Both the position numbers and the translations under genes were made by a program. The notes beneath the pieces are model-generated. The model had not been told where the DNA came from. It ran no database searches and saw nothing but the letters and a program-made list of their open reading frames with translations. Below, in pieces: positions 26,434 to 35,075 of a stretch of 64,000 bases of DNA; positions within the stretch are counted from its first letter, which is position 1; each line of letters begins with the position of its first letter. Source of the stretch: Chromatiaceae bacterium (GTDB lineage Bacteria > Pseudomonadota > Gammaproteobacteria > Chromatiales > Chromatiaceae). The stretch is taken from NCBI GenBank assembly GCA_024235395.1, contig JACKMK010000001.1, positions 992,001 to 1,056,000 on the forward strand, read 5' to 3'.

Positions 26434-26900
26434 GTCCATTGCAGACGGAACCCCAGGTCGATGAAGTAGTCTTCGAGCAGCGGCAGATTGAGCGGCTGCA
26501 GGCCGGTCGCGGTCGCGATCGCCTGCAGCACCCGTTCCAGATGGGCGGCATCGCGCGCGGTGACAACGAACCAGAGGTTGTAGTCGTGCTCGCGCTCGTA
26601 ATTGTGATTGACCTCGGCGAACGCATTGACGATCGCCGCGACGTCAGCCAGCGACTCGCGCGGAACGGCGAGCGCAGCGAGCGTGCTGACACCCACCCGG
26701 TTGGGACGAAACACCGGACCCACACGGCTGACTACCGCGTTTTCCTGCAGGTGCCCCAGCGCGTCCAGGACCTGTTGTTCACTGACGCCCAATGCCTGTG
26801 CTATTCGCGCGAACGGACGCGGCTCGAGCGGAAAGTCCCGCTGGTAGTCATCCAACAGCCGACGTTCGGTTTCGGTCAATGTGATCGTTGCCCTGCCCAT
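26430..26900 (-). CDS. nirG: NirG, sirohaem decarboxylase subunit
   Basis: 156 aa, Lrp/AsnC-like. VSRVGPVFRPNRVGVSTLAALAVP and EVNHNYEREHDYNLWFVVTA are the D/G-type pattern (His and Tyr near the active site). Pairs with NirH to decarboxylate sirohaem. Lies 9 bp after nirF and overlaps nirH. Confidence 0.88.
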   Translation of the reverse strand: MGRATITLTETERRLLDDYQRDFPLEPRPFARIAQALGVSEQQVLDALGHLQENAVVSRVGPVFRPNRVGVSTLAALAVPRESLADVAAIVNAFAEVNHNYEREHDYNLWFVVTARDAAHLERVLQAIATATGLQPLNLPLLEDYFIDLGFRLQWT

Positions 26901-26909
26901 CGCCGATCT

Positions 26910-28154
26910 TCAGAGACCGATCCGCTGCGCGCGCGCAGTCATGAAAATGCCACTTGGTTTTTCCGCCGGCAGCTGCGCCGTACGCTCGAGGGTCGCGGTG
27001 TCATAGACCTGAACCTGATCCGCATCGCGCACCGAGATCCACACTTCCTCGCCGCGCGGCTCAAACTCCATGTGCAGCACCCCCGGGCCGGGTTTTAGCG
27101 TGTGTACGATTTTCTGACTGGGGACGTCGATTATCTGGACCGTATCGTTGTCCGGCACCGCGAAATTGACCCACACCTGCCGGCCATCGGGACGCGCCAT
27201 GACGAACACCGGCTGACCGTGTACCGGGATGCGACCGACCTGGTGCCAGGTCAGCATATCGATCACCAGCACCTCGTGATGCCCGACCGCCGGAACGAAT
27301 GCCAAGGTGCCTGCGACCGCCCATCCCTCGAGATGCGGCATCTTGTACACCGGCAGTTTGGCGTCACCCTTGCCGTACTCGGCAAGGATACGTTTGACAC
27401 CGGCCTCGGGCTGCCACAGGTCGAGCAGCGCCAGGCCGTCTTCGCCAAACAGGCCGGCGATGTAGTAGCGTCCATCCGGGGTGATCAATGCATCGTAGGG
27501 ATTCCGGCCGATGTCGGTGAACCTGTCGACCTTCGGTGACCTGGGATCGCTCATATCGGCGATCCAGATCTGGCCGGCGTCCCACAGGCTGAACACGAAG
27601 CGCTGTCCAGGCGCATCGACGAGACCGATGACCTTGGACAGTTGACCCGGTGCGTACTCGGCCGGGATGTCGGCGACCAGCGCGAGCGTCTCGGTATCGA
27701 ACACCTTGACGCCGCCCGGCGTGTAGTTGGACACCGCGACCAGGCGGCCATCCTGTGAAATGGCGCCACCGATACTGTTGCCGGCCTGAACGGTGCGCGC
27801 GACCAGTCGGGCGGTCAGCAGGTCGACCTTGCTGAGCCCACCGTCGCGGCCGAAGACGAATGCATAACGGCCGTCGCGTGAATACACCGCCGAGGCATGC
27901 GAGAGGTCACCCAGGCCCTCGACCTCGCCGATCGCCCTGTTGTGCGTCGTATCGAGGATCTGCACCTTGCCGCTGGCGCGCTCGACCACGATTGCGAGAT
28001 CACCGGTACCACGCAGGTCGTCGGCCGCCGCCTGAGCGATCACCGACCCGAGCAGACCGGCAAGCAGGGCCAGCGCGAGCAGTACCGTCTTCAGCTCGGC
28101 GCGCAACGGTATCTCGCGGTCCGGCAGGTCCTCCACGAACACTCGACCACTCAT
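26910..28154 (-). CDS. nirF: NirF, haem d1 biosynthesis propeller protein
   Basis: 414 aa from an ATG at 28154 that overlaps the nirC stop as ATGA. A hydrophobic N-terminal segment (about 21-45) exports or anchors it. The rest is an eight-bladed d1-type propeller similar to NirS and NirN but without a c-haem motif (ASAVYSRDGRYAFVFGRDGGLSKVDL). In haem d1 synthesis NirF binds late intermediates and interacts with NirN and NirS. Confidence 0.9.
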   Translation of the reverse strand: MSGRVFVEDLPDREIPLRAELKTVLLALALLAGLLGSVIAQAAADDLRGTGDLAIVVERASGKVQILDTTHNRAIGEVEGLGDLSHASAVYSRDGRYAFVFGRDGGLSKVDLLTARLVARTVQAGNSIGGAISQDGRLVAVSNYTPGGVKVFDTETLALVADIPAEYAPGQLSKVIGLVDAPGQRFVFSLWDAGQIWIADMSDPRSPKVDRFTDIGRNPYDALITPDGRYYIAGLFGEDGLALLDLWQPEAGVKRILAEYGKGDAKLPVYKMPHLEGWAVAGTLAFVPAVGHHEVLVIDMLTWHQVGRIPVHGQPVFVMARPDGRQVWVNFAVPDNDTVQIIDVPSQKIVHTLKPGPGVLHMEFEPRGEEVWISVRDADQVQVYDTATLERTAQLPAEKPSGIFMTARAQRIGL

Positions 28155-28474
28155 TGCGCAACCCCTCCATTCAGCAACTGCTGGACCAGCCATGCGGCGT
28201 CGGATTCGCTGATCAGCGGCCGCCATGGAGGCATGGCGGTACCCGGACGTCCATTGAGGATGGTGCTTTCCAGGAATGCGGCCGGTTTGCCCGCCAGGTC
28301 ACCTGGCAACAGCGCCGGTCCCAGGCCACCGCGGAGGGTCAACCCATGGCAGGAGCCACAGTCCTGTTTCAACAGTCGACCCAGTTCGACCTGACGCGCC
28401 GCGTCCGGTCCGGCCAGCGCACCGGCGCTAAGCAAGCACAAGACGATCCAGCGCACCGTCGCGGTCCTCCGCAT
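28151..28474 (-). CDS. nirC: NirC, small periplasmic cytochrome c55x
   Basis: 107 aa with a signal peptide (to about residue 23) and one haem site, CGSCH, plus an MPPW axial-ligand segment. NirC is an electron carrier linked to NirS maturation and haem d1 insertion. Its first 47 bp overlap the end of nirE in another frame, and its stop overlaps nirF. Confidence 0.85.
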   Translation of the reverse strand: MRRTATVRWIVLCLLSAGALAGPDAARQVELGRLLKQDCGSCHGLTLRGGLGPALLPGDLAGKPAAFLESTILNGRPGTAMPPWRPLISESDAAWLVQQLLNGGVAQ

Positions 28475-29222
28475 GGGGTTGAAACCAGTCGAGCTCGCCC
28501 GCCAGTGCGACGGTACGTCCAACGATGATCAACAACGGCGAGCCCAGTCGGGTCGCCACCACCCGTTCCGGCAGCGTCAGCAGATCACCGAACACCCGAC
28601 GTTGGTTCGGCGTCGTGCCGTCCTGAACGGCAAGCGCAGGCGTTGCCGGGTCCAGGCCGGCCGCGACCAGCTCGGCGCAAATGCGGGGCAATGCCGACTT
28701 GCCCATGTAGATCACCAGCGTGGCATCAGCGTCGGCCAACGCACGCCAATCCAGATCGATCGGGTCATCGTTCTTGAAGTGACCGGTGACCAGACGCACG
28801 CCACGGCTGACGCCACGGTGGGTCAAGGGCACGCCGGCATAGGCACTGCACGCCGCGGCCGCCGTCACACCCGGCACCACCTCGAACTCGATCCCTTGAT
28901 TACGCAGATACAGCGCCTCTTCACTGCCACGTCCGAAAATGAAGGGGTCCCCTCCCTTGAGGCGCACCACGCTGCGACGACGGCGCGCGAGACTGGCCAG
29001 CAAGGCGTTGATCTCGTCCTGCGGCATACTGTGGCGCCCGGCCGCCTTGCCGGCGTCGATACGCGACACACCGGGCGGGATCAGGTCCAAGATCCCCTTT
29101 GCGATCAGGCGGTCGTAGACCACGACGTCGGCGGTGCGCATCAACCGTAGCGCCTTGACCGTCAGCAGGTCCGGATCGCCCGGCCCCGCCCCTACCAAAT
29201 AGACTTTGCCTTGGAATTGCAT
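28428..29222 (-). CDS. nirE: NirE, uroporphyrinogen-III C-methyltransferase
   Basis: 264 aa from the ATG at 29222. SUMT signature: YLVGAGPGDPDLLT at the start, VVRLKGGDPFIFGRG near residue 90 and VPGVTAAAACSAYAGVPLTHR near 115. It makes precorrin-2 for sirohaem and so for haem d1. Because DsrAB also needs sirohaem, this enzyme could feed both pathways. 63 bp and a stable hairpin separate it from nirS. Confidence 0.9.
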   Translation of the reverse strand: MQFQGKVYLVGAGPGDPDLLTVKALRLMRTADVVVYDRLIAKGILDLIPPGVSRIDAGKAAGRHSMPQDEINALLASLARRRRSVVRLKGGDPFIFGRGSEEALYLRNQGIEFEVVPGVTAAAACSAYAGVPLTHRGVSRGVRLVTGHFKNDDPIDLDWRALADADATLVIYMGKSALPRICAELVAAGLDPATPALAVQDGTTPNQRRVFGDLLTLPERVVATRLGSPLLIIVGRTVALAGELDWFQPHAEDRDGALDRLVLA

Positions 29223-29250
29223 CTTTGTTCCCGTCCGGCAACGGCACAAC

Positions 29251-29279
29251 GCCGGGTGCGGGGGATAACCGCACCCGGC
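29251..29279. other. Stable hairpin between nirS and nirE
   Basis: An 11-bp perfect stem (GCCGGGTGCGG paired with CCGCACCCGGC) with a 7-base loop, right after the nirS stop on the minus strand. No T-run follows, so it is more likely an mRNA 3' stabiliser or processing site that keeps nirS message above the haem d1 genes than a full terminator. Confidence 0.55.
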
Positions 29280-29285
29280 CGGACA

Positions 29286-31013
29286 TCAATAGATGTCGTG
29301 CATCGTGTTGTATACGTTGAACTTGCCGGTTGGCGTGATCAGGCGATCATCCTTGATGACCGTCTTGACCTTACGGGTATTGTCATCCAACACGACGATC
29401 GCGGACTTCTGAGTCTTGCCGTTCCAGACCGAGAACCAGACCTCGTCACCCGCCTTGTTGTACTCGGGCTGCACGACGCGCTTCGGACCTTCGCCAAGCT
29501 CGGCCCACTCAGCGATCGGCAAAACGTCATAGCCCTTTTCGAGGTTGTTGATGTCGAACACCGCGACCGTCTGGCTGATCGTCTCGACCGGGTTGAGCGC
29601 CGTATCGACATACAGGTTCTTGGATTTCGGATGGGTCTTGATGAACAGCGAGCCGCCGCCCTGCCCGTTGATGGATTCGACCATCTTCCAGGCCTGGTCC
29701 GGGTGACCTGTCGGATCGGTACCGATCAAGGCGATGGTCTGGTCCCCGAGGTGGCTGGTCGCCCACACCGGTCCGTACTTCGGATGGGTGAAGTTGGCAC
29801 CGCGACCCGGGTGAGGGATCTGGCCCACATCGACCAACGCGGTCAACTTGTCTTCCTTGGAGTCGACCACCGCAATCTTGTTCGATTTGTTTGCCGCGGT
29901 CAGGAAGTAACGTTGCGTCGCGTCCCATCCACCGTCATGCAGGAATCGTGCGGCCTCGATCTCCGTGACCTTGAGGTTCTTCAGATCCTCGTAGTTCACC
30001 ATCAGGATCTTGCCGGTTTCCTTGACGTTGACGATGAACTCCGGATGCTCGTGCGACGCGACAATTGCCGCCACGCGCGGCTCCGGGTGGAATTCCTGCG
30101 TATCGACCGTCATGCCACGTGTTCCCACGACCTTCATGGGCTCCAGGGTCTCGCCGTCCATTACCACGTACTGCGGCGGCCAATAGGTACCCGCGATCGC
30201 GTACTTGTCTTCCCAGCCCTTGTACTTCGAGGTCTCGACCGAACGCGCCTCCATACCGACCTTGATCTCCGCCACGGTATCGGGCTTTTCCATCCACAGG
30301 TCGATCATGTTGATCTTGGCATCGCGGCCGATCACGAACAGGTAGCGCCCAGACGCGGAAAGCCGCGAGATGTGCACCGCGTAACCGGTCTTGACGATGT
30401 TGACGATCTTCTTGGTGTCGCCATCGATGATCGCAACCTGGCCGCTGTCGCGCAGGGTCACAGAGAAGACGTTCTCCAGGTTGATGTTGTTCATCTGCTT
30501 GGTCGGGCGCTTCTCAGGTGGCACCACGACCTTCCAGGTCGCCTTCATCTCCTTCATGCCGTACTCGGGCGGCTGCGGCGGTTCGTGCTGCAGGTAACGC
30601 GCCATCAGATCGACCTGGTCGGTGTTCAGTTCGCCCGAAGCACCCCAGTTGGGCATACCCGCCGGCGAACCGTAGGTGATGAAGGCCTTCAGGTATTCCG
30701 TACCACGCTGCCGCGTGATATCTGGGGTCAACGGCTTGCCCGTCGCACCTTTGCGCAGCACGCCGTGGCAACCCGCACAACGCTCGAAGAAGATCTGCTT
30801 GGCCTGATCGAACTCGGCCTTCGTCATCGGAGGGCCTTCACCACCGATCAGGTCTTTGGTCAACGAAGGATCCGTGGCGATCGGCGCCCCTTCGTAGGCC
30901 ATGCTCTCCTTTGGCGTACCCGGATGGCCGCTGGTGGCCGCGCTGGCCTGGGTCACTGCCAGCATCAAGGCGGACAGCGCGAAGGCACCACCAATGGCTT
31001 TTCTGCTAATCAT
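29286..31013 (-). CDS. nirS: NirS, cytochrome cd1 nitrite reductase
   Basis: 575 aa periplasmic enzyme reducing nitrite to NO. Signal peptide to about residue 25; c-type domain with CAGCH near residue 80; the rest is the haem d1 propeller (NVFSVTLRDSGQVAIIDGDT, IVASHEHPEFIVNVKETGK). The length is typical. It heads the haem d1 biosynthesis genes on the same strand and has a perfect FNR-type box 91 bp upstream. Confidence 0.96.
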   Translation of the reverse strand: MISRKAIGGAFALSALMLAVTQASAATSGHPGTPKESMAYEGAPIATDPSLTKDLIGGEGPPMTKAEFDQAKQIFFERCAGCHGVLRKGATGKPLTPDITRQRGTEYLKAFITYGSPAGMPNWGASGELNTDQVDLMARYLQHEPPQPPEYGMKEMKATWKVVVPPEKRPTKQMNNINLENVFSVTLRDSGQVAIIDGDTKKIVNIVKTGYAVHISRLSASGRYLFVIGRDAKINMIDLWMEKPDTVAEIKVGMEARSVETSKYKGWEDKYAIAGTYWPPQYVVMDGETLEPMKVVGTRGMTVDTQEFHPEPRVAAIVASHEHPEFIVNVKETGKILMVNYEDLKNLKVTEIEAARFLHDGGWDATQRYFLTAANKSNKIAVVDSKEDKLTALVDVGQIPHPGRGANFTHPKYGPVWATSHLGDQTIALIGTDPTGHPDQAWKMVESINGQGGGSLFIKTHPKSKNLYVDTALNPVETISQTVAVFDINNLEKGYDVLPIAEWAELGEGPKRVVQPEYNKAGDEVWFSVWNGKTQKSAIVVLDDNTRKVKTVIKDDRLITPTGKFNVYNTMHDIY

Positions 31014-31103
31014 CAGACGTTTCTCCTACTCTTTAGTCAGGGCGTCGAATCGAGAGACTGTGTCGCGGCAGATGTCATGCTAGGCAGGCACCGTTCGACC
31101 ACC

Positions 31104-31117
31104 TTGATGAATATCAA
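31104..31117. promoter_or_regulatory. FNR/DNR-type box upstream of nirS
   Basis: Perfect TTGAT-GAAT-ATCAA between nirS and nirI. Sites of this form upstream of nirS are bound by FNR, ANR or NO-responsive DNR-type regulators in other denitrifiers; which regulator uses it here is not visible. Confidence 0.78.
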
Positions 31118-31141
31118 GCCGGTCGAAAACGCTGTCTTCTG

Positions 31142-31155
31142 TTGACGTGCATCAA
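31142..31155. promoter_or_regulatory. Second, imperfect FNR-type site upstream of nirS
   Basis: TTGAC-GTGC-ATCAA, one base off consensus, 38 bp from the perfect box and overlapping the nirI stop codon. It may be a second site for nirS or chance; the mixed TTGAC/ATCAA halves recur upstream of dsr. Confidence 0.4.
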
Positions 31156-32660
31156 ACCGTCCGGTTTTTCGCCAGGCGTTCCTTAAGTTCGGCCTTCTTG
31201 CGGCGTTCGACCAGCGGCGGACAGCGTCGATCGTTCCAGTAGGTCACCTGGCAGTCCAGGCAGTAGTGGCACTCGGTCTCGACGATCTCGCCGGTGGGGC
31301 GGATCGCCTGCACCTCGCACTCCCGCGCGCACGTCTGACAAGGCCGGCCACACTCCTTGCGCCGGCGCAGCCAGTCGAAGATGCGGAAACGCGACGGAAA
31401 GGTGAGCGCGGCGCCGAGCGGACAAAGGTAGCGACAAAACGCCTTGCGGATCACCAGCCCAATGAGCAGCAACACCGCCGCGTAGACGACGAATGGCCAG
31501 TCGCGCAGAAAATGCAGGACGAACACCGTTTTGAACGGTTCAACCTCGGCGAAACGTTCCGCGGTCGCGAGGGATTGCAGCGACAGGCCGACCAGACCGA
31601 GCAGCAGGATATATTTCAACGCCAACAGGCGTTCGTGAACGACGCTGGGCAACTCCCTGCCCTGGATGCCGAGCCGCTGACCGAAGCGGTACAGCAACTC
31701 CTGCAGGGCGCCGAACGGGCACAGCCAGCCGCAATAGACACCCCGCCCCCACAACAGGATCGTGACCGCGACGAAAGACCACAGCAGAAACATCATCGGG
31801 TCGATGAGAAAGCTTTCCCACTGAAATCCGCCGAACAGCGCGCTAACGAATGTCAGTACGTTGACGACCGAGAGTTGGGCAAACCCGTAGACGCCGATGA
31901 ACAACAGCGTGAACAACAGATAGAGCGTGCGGACCCGGATCAGAAAGGTCGGATGACGGGCCAGCCAATCCTGGAACAACAGGATCAATAGCAGCATCGC
32001 GAGGCCGAGGCACAGTACCGCTATCTCCACGGCGCGGTCCTGCCACAGCGTCAACCAGAGCGGCTGGGGAGGTGCGAAGCGACGGCCGTTGGCGTCGTCG
32101 ATCAGCAGACCGCGGGCCGCAGCCGTCTGTTGAACACTCTGCACGACAGTCCGGTTGACCACCATGGCGGTGATCGTCGCACCGCTGATGCCGTCGATGA
32201 CCTGTCTACCGGGCGCCGGATCACCACCGATCCTGACCTCGTCGGCGAGCGGAAGGTCAAGGTATTGCGCGACGAACCTGGCCAGGTCGGCATCCGATAT
32301 CCCGACCACCAGGATAGGCTCCTCGTGCGCGACGATGCGCACGCCGCGAATCCGGCCGGCGGTGTCGAACGCGACCAGCGTGTCGATGGGTTTGCCGGAA
32401 TAGGCGGGGATCGGCGCGACATCCGTGGTCAACAGCGCATAACCGAGCACTTGGCCATCGCTGTAGACGGCCACGGATGGCGGCGTGCCCTCAGGTTCTC
32501 CGATCCGCTGGAGATCGGGAAAGATTGCGCGCAGTTCCGCTTCGTAGGCACCGGCGCCGGCCGTATCCACGCCTGCGATGCCCACCCCGCCGACCAGCAA
32601 CAGGCCGAGCAGGACAACCCACCAGCCACCGCGGGCGGCACGAAACGGATGCGACATCAT
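31152..32660 (-). CDS. nirI: NirI (NosR/NirI family) membrane flavoprotein-polyferredoxin
   Basis: 502 aa. Periplasmic FMN-binding domain with the flavinylation motif DGISGATIT (about residue 155), several membrane segments with GWLCPFGALQEL and CRYLCPLGAAL, and a C-terminal iron-sulfur part with CGRPCQTC and CHYCLDC. NosR and NirI share this plan and pass electrons to the periplasm; position directly upstream of nirS and absence of nos genes favour NirI. Shares a divergent promoter region with the radical SAM gene. Confidence 0.85.
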   Translation of the reverse strand: MMSHPFRAARGGWWVVLLGLLLVGGVGIAGVDTAGAGAYEAELRAIFPDLQRIGEPEGTPPSVAVYSDGQVLGYALLTTDVAPIPAYSGKPIDTLVAFDTAGRIRGVRIVAHEEPILVVGISDADLARFVAQYLDLPLADEVRIGGDPAPGRQVIDGISGATITAMVVNRTVVQSVQQTAAARGLLIDDANGRRFAPPQPLWLTLWQDRAVEIAVLCLGLAMLLLILLFQDWLARHPTFLIRVRTLYLLFTLLFIGVYGFAQLSVVNVLTFVSALFGGFQWESFLIDPMMFLLWSFVAVTILLWGRGVYCGWLCPFGALQELLYRFGQRLGIQGRELPSVVHERLLALKYILLLGLVGLSLQSLATAERFAEVEPFKTVFVLHFLRDWPFVVYAAVLLLIGLVIRKAFCRYLCPLGAALTFPSRFRIFDWLRRRKECGRPCQTCARECEVQAIRPTGEIVETECHYCLDCQVTYWNDRRCPPLVERRKKAELKERLAKNRTV

Positions 32661-32696
32661 GGTGCCGCAAACTGCGGCATACTGGAGCCACCCGCC

Positions 32697-32710
32697 TTGA
32701 TCGTGATCAA
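32697..32710. promoter_or_regulatory. FNR-type box between nirI and the radical SAM gene
   Basis: Perfect TTGAT-CGTG-ATCAA, 36 bp from the nirI start and 57 bp from the divergent radical SAM start. The single site could control both genes. Confidence 0.72.
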
Positions 32711-32767
32711 GCGCGGCCTTGTCGTCACACCAGGCGACTCGGCATCAGAATGACCGGGACACCGACC

Positions 32768-33370
32768 ATGCCCACACAGACCATCAGCTACGAAATCGGC
32801 GACAGTCTGTACCTGAACATCACCGACCGCTGCACGCTGCGCTGCGCGTTCTGCCCCAAACACAATGGCTCCCACCGGGTGCGCGCGTACGACCTGACAC
32901 TGGACCACCGCCCAAGCACCCAGGAAATCATCGCGTCGATCGACGAGCCCGGACGCTATGCCGAGGTGGTGTTCTGCGGATTCGGCGAGCCCACCCTGCG
33001 CCTCAAGGTACTGCTCGCGGTGGCGGCTCACGTCAAGGCGCACGGCGGACGCGTGCGCGTGAACACCGATGGGCTGGCCAACCTGGTCCACAAACGCAAC
33101 GTGCTGCCCGAACTCGCGCCGGTGGTCGACGCACTTTCGATATCGCTGAACGCGCAGGATGCCGCGGTCTACGACCGACACTGCCTGCCGCAGCTGCGGG
33201 GTTCCTTCGCCGCGGTGCTGGACTTTCTCAGCCTGGCGCCGGGATACGTCGACGACGTCACCGCGACCGCGATCGACGGCCTGGAGGGCGTCGACATCGG
33301 CGCGTGCCGGGCACTGGCCGAGGCGCGCGGCGCGAAATTTCGACGCCGCGAACTCGATGTGGTCGGCTGA
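32768..33370 (+). CDS. TatD-linked-type radical SAM protein (TIGR04038-like)
   Basis: 200 aa from the ATG at 32768 (another in-frame ATG is at 32750). It begins YEIGDSLYLNITDRCTLRCAFCP; the radical SAM cysteines are CTLRCAFC, with FCGFGEPTLRL and VNTDGLANLVHKRNVLP following, as in the family often found beside or fused to TatD. No tatD is next to it here. Substrate unknown. Divergent from nirI with a shared FNR-type box, which links it to denitrifying growth. Confidence 0.75.
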   Translation: MPTQTISYEIGDSLYLNITDRCTLRCAFCPKHNGSHRVRAYDLTLDHRPSTQEIIASIDEPGRYAEVVFCGFGEPTLRLKVLLAVAAHVKAHGGRVRVNTDGLANLVHKRNVLPELAPVVDALSISLNAQDAAVYDRHCLPQLRGSFAAVLDFLSLAPGYVDDVTATAIDGLEGVDIGACRALAEARGAKFRRRELDVVG

Positions 33371-33403
33371 CACCGCCCGCAAAGTCGGCGCCCGCATGGC
33401 CCA

Positions 33404-34399
33404 CTATGGCCGGTCCAGCCGGGTGTGACGGATCTGCGATGCCGGCACGTCCGCGGCGTAGAGAAAATCCCGCGCGACGCGCAGTGCGTCCTCGGGCAAC
33501 GCCAGGTACCAGTCATGATCGGCCAACAGTGCATGCACCCGAACGACGCGATCGAGCACGTCGTCGATGCGCTCTTCGCCGGCCGGCGCCAGGTCGATCG
33601 AGTGATAGCGGAAATCATCCAGCACATCCTGCCAGGCACGGCAGTAGTTCGACAGATAGTGCCCGCGTTCGATCGCCGACAGCCAGTAGAGATCGATCGA
33701 GCGGTTCTCGTCCTTCTGGATCGCATGATCGATCAGGCTGCTGATCGCGGCAAACCCGCTCTCCCACGCGACGAATACCAGCGGGCGCTCGGACTCCTCG
33801 TCCAACGTGAAACTGCCGAGCGGCCCGCGCAGGCTGACCTCGTGCCCACGGCGCAACCCATCGAACGCCAAGGTGCTGAACGGATCATCCGGTTCGCGAC
33901 GGAGGTGGAAACGCAGCTGCACGCCATCGCACGGACAACTGGCGATCGCCAGGGTGCGCGCACGCCCGCCTTCGAGTGCCAGCGACACAGTCTGCCCGGC
34001 GAGGAAGTGCAGCGCGTTGCTGCGCGGCGCGCGAATCGTCAGCTGCATCACGTCGTCCTGCAGTTGCTCGATCCGGCTGACCTTGGCACGGATGAACTGC
34101 TCGGCGATCTCGCCGGCACTGCCGACCTCGTGTGCCTCGAGCTCGACATCCCCGAGCGCACGGGTGCTGCACATCAGCAGCCAGCCCTGGCCGCGCTGCG
34201 TCTCGCTGAAGCGGTAATCGTGGTGGCGCGCCGGTTCGACCCTGCCGCGCAGCAGGCGCGCATGGCAGGCACCGCAGCTGCCGTTGGCGCAGGCGTGGTC
34301 CAGGTTCAGGCCTGCGCGCAGGCCCGCCTCCAGCAGCGTCTCGCTGGGTTCTGCCGCGAATTGGTGGCCCGAGGGCCGGACGGTGATCCGATACGCCAT
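33404..34399 (-). CDS. 2Fe-2S ferredoxin-FAD/NAD(P)H oxidoreductase
   Basis: 331 aa. Plant-type ferredoxin domain at the N-terminus (CANGSCGACHARL and LLMCS, the four cluster cysteines), then an FAD-binding barrel (ARTLAIASCP) and an NAD(P)-binding domain (PLVFVAWESGFAAISSLI). Same plan as phenol hydroxylase reductase or the AscD-type reductases. Physiological partner unknown; it is 73 bp downstream of the HTH gene at the end of the dsr region. Confidence 0.82.
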   Translation of the reverse strand: MAYRITVRPSGHQFAAEPSETLLEAGLRAGLNLDHACANGSCGACHARLLRGRVEPARHHDYRFSETQRGQGWLLMCSTRALGDVELEAHEVGSAGEIAEQFIRAKVSRIEQLQDDVMQLTIRAPRSNALHFLAGQTVSLALEGGRARTLAIASCPCDGVQLRFHLRREPDDPFSTLAFDGLRRGHEVSLRGPLGSFTLDEESERPLVFVAWESGFAAISSLIDHAIQKDENRSIDLYWLSAIERGHYLSNYCRAWQDVLDDFRYHSIDLAPAGEERIDDVLDRVVRVHALLADHDWYLALPEDALRVARDFLYAADVPASQIRHTRLDRP

Positions 34400-34472
34400 T
34401 TACCGCCGACACTAGCGCCTGTTGCGACGCCCGCCAAGCGGCGCGCGCCATCGGGTGGCCGGTGCGCCGGAA

Positions 34473-34913
34473 TCAGCGGGTTTCGCGCAGCTTCAGCTGG
34501 TTCATGAACCAGCCGACCAGGGTGCCGAGCATCATCGCCTGGCGGGCGTCGCACTGCTCCTGCAGCTGCAACAAGCGCTCCTCGGTCTCGGTGGTCAGCT
34601 GACGATAGCTCTGCAGCGTGTCCTGCAGACGCTCGATCTCGACCCGGGCCCGCTGCAACTCGGTCGCGAGGTGTTCCGGATTCGGACGCGCATCGTGCAT
34701 GGTCTTGTACACCGCCGCCTCGCGTATCCGGCTCACCTTTTCGAGCATCCCCGAGCGATCGCCATCGGCCTGCGGATAGGCCTTGTGCAGCTCCGACATG
34801 CGAATGTGTCCCTCGAAGGCCTCGATCCGTCCTTCCTGGATATGCTGTTGCAGCAGGCGACGCGGTACCCCAACCATGCGGGCGGCCTGAGAAAGACTGA
34901 GCAAGCGGTCCAT
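34473..34913 (-). CDS. Small HTH/coiled-coil protein, candidate regulator of dsr
   Basis: 146 aa. Residues 5-50 form a MerR/excisionase-type HTH (LSLSQAARMVGVPRRLLQQHI, EGHIRMSELH). Residues about 85-125 are a coiled coil, and the end is an amphipathic helix (MLGTLVGWFMNQL). There is no visible ligand domain. RBS GGGAGA precedes the ATG. A palindrome TATCCC-N4-GGGATA lies 17-32 bp before the start and recurs upstream of dsrA, so this protein may bind both. The regulatory role is inference. Confidence 0.65.
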   Translation of the reverse strand: MDRLLSLSQAARMVGVPRRLLQQHIQEGRIEAFEGHIRMSELHKAYPQADGDRSGMLEKVSRIREAAVYKTMHDARPNPEHLATELQRARVEIERLQDTLQSYRQLTTETEERLLQLQEQCDARQAMMLGTLVGWFMNQLKLRETR

Positions 34914-34929
34914 GATTTCTCCCGATCCT

Positions 34930-34945
34930 TATCCCAAATGGGATA
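34930..34945. promoter_or_regulatory. Palindrome TATCCC-AAAT-GGGATA upstream of the HTH gene
   Basis: Perfect 6+6 dyad with a 4-base spacer, 17 bp before the HTH start codon. The identical half-sites occur once more in the dsrA upstream region. Candidate operator, probably autoregulatory. Confidence 0.6.
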
Positions 34946-35075
34946 TATGACCGAGAGTATAGCGGGCAAATACCAGAGCAAAAAGGTCAGTTATTACCGC
35001 ATTCCGGTATGTGGAAACCATCGCGGCGGCTGGCCCGGCGACCGGGGCGGGCCTCCAAGCCACTGTTAAGTAGGG

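Noticed and set aside
29211..31145. 644-codon plus-strand frame over nirS
   Set aside because: Mirror of nirS, produced by high-GC codon bias; no domain features.
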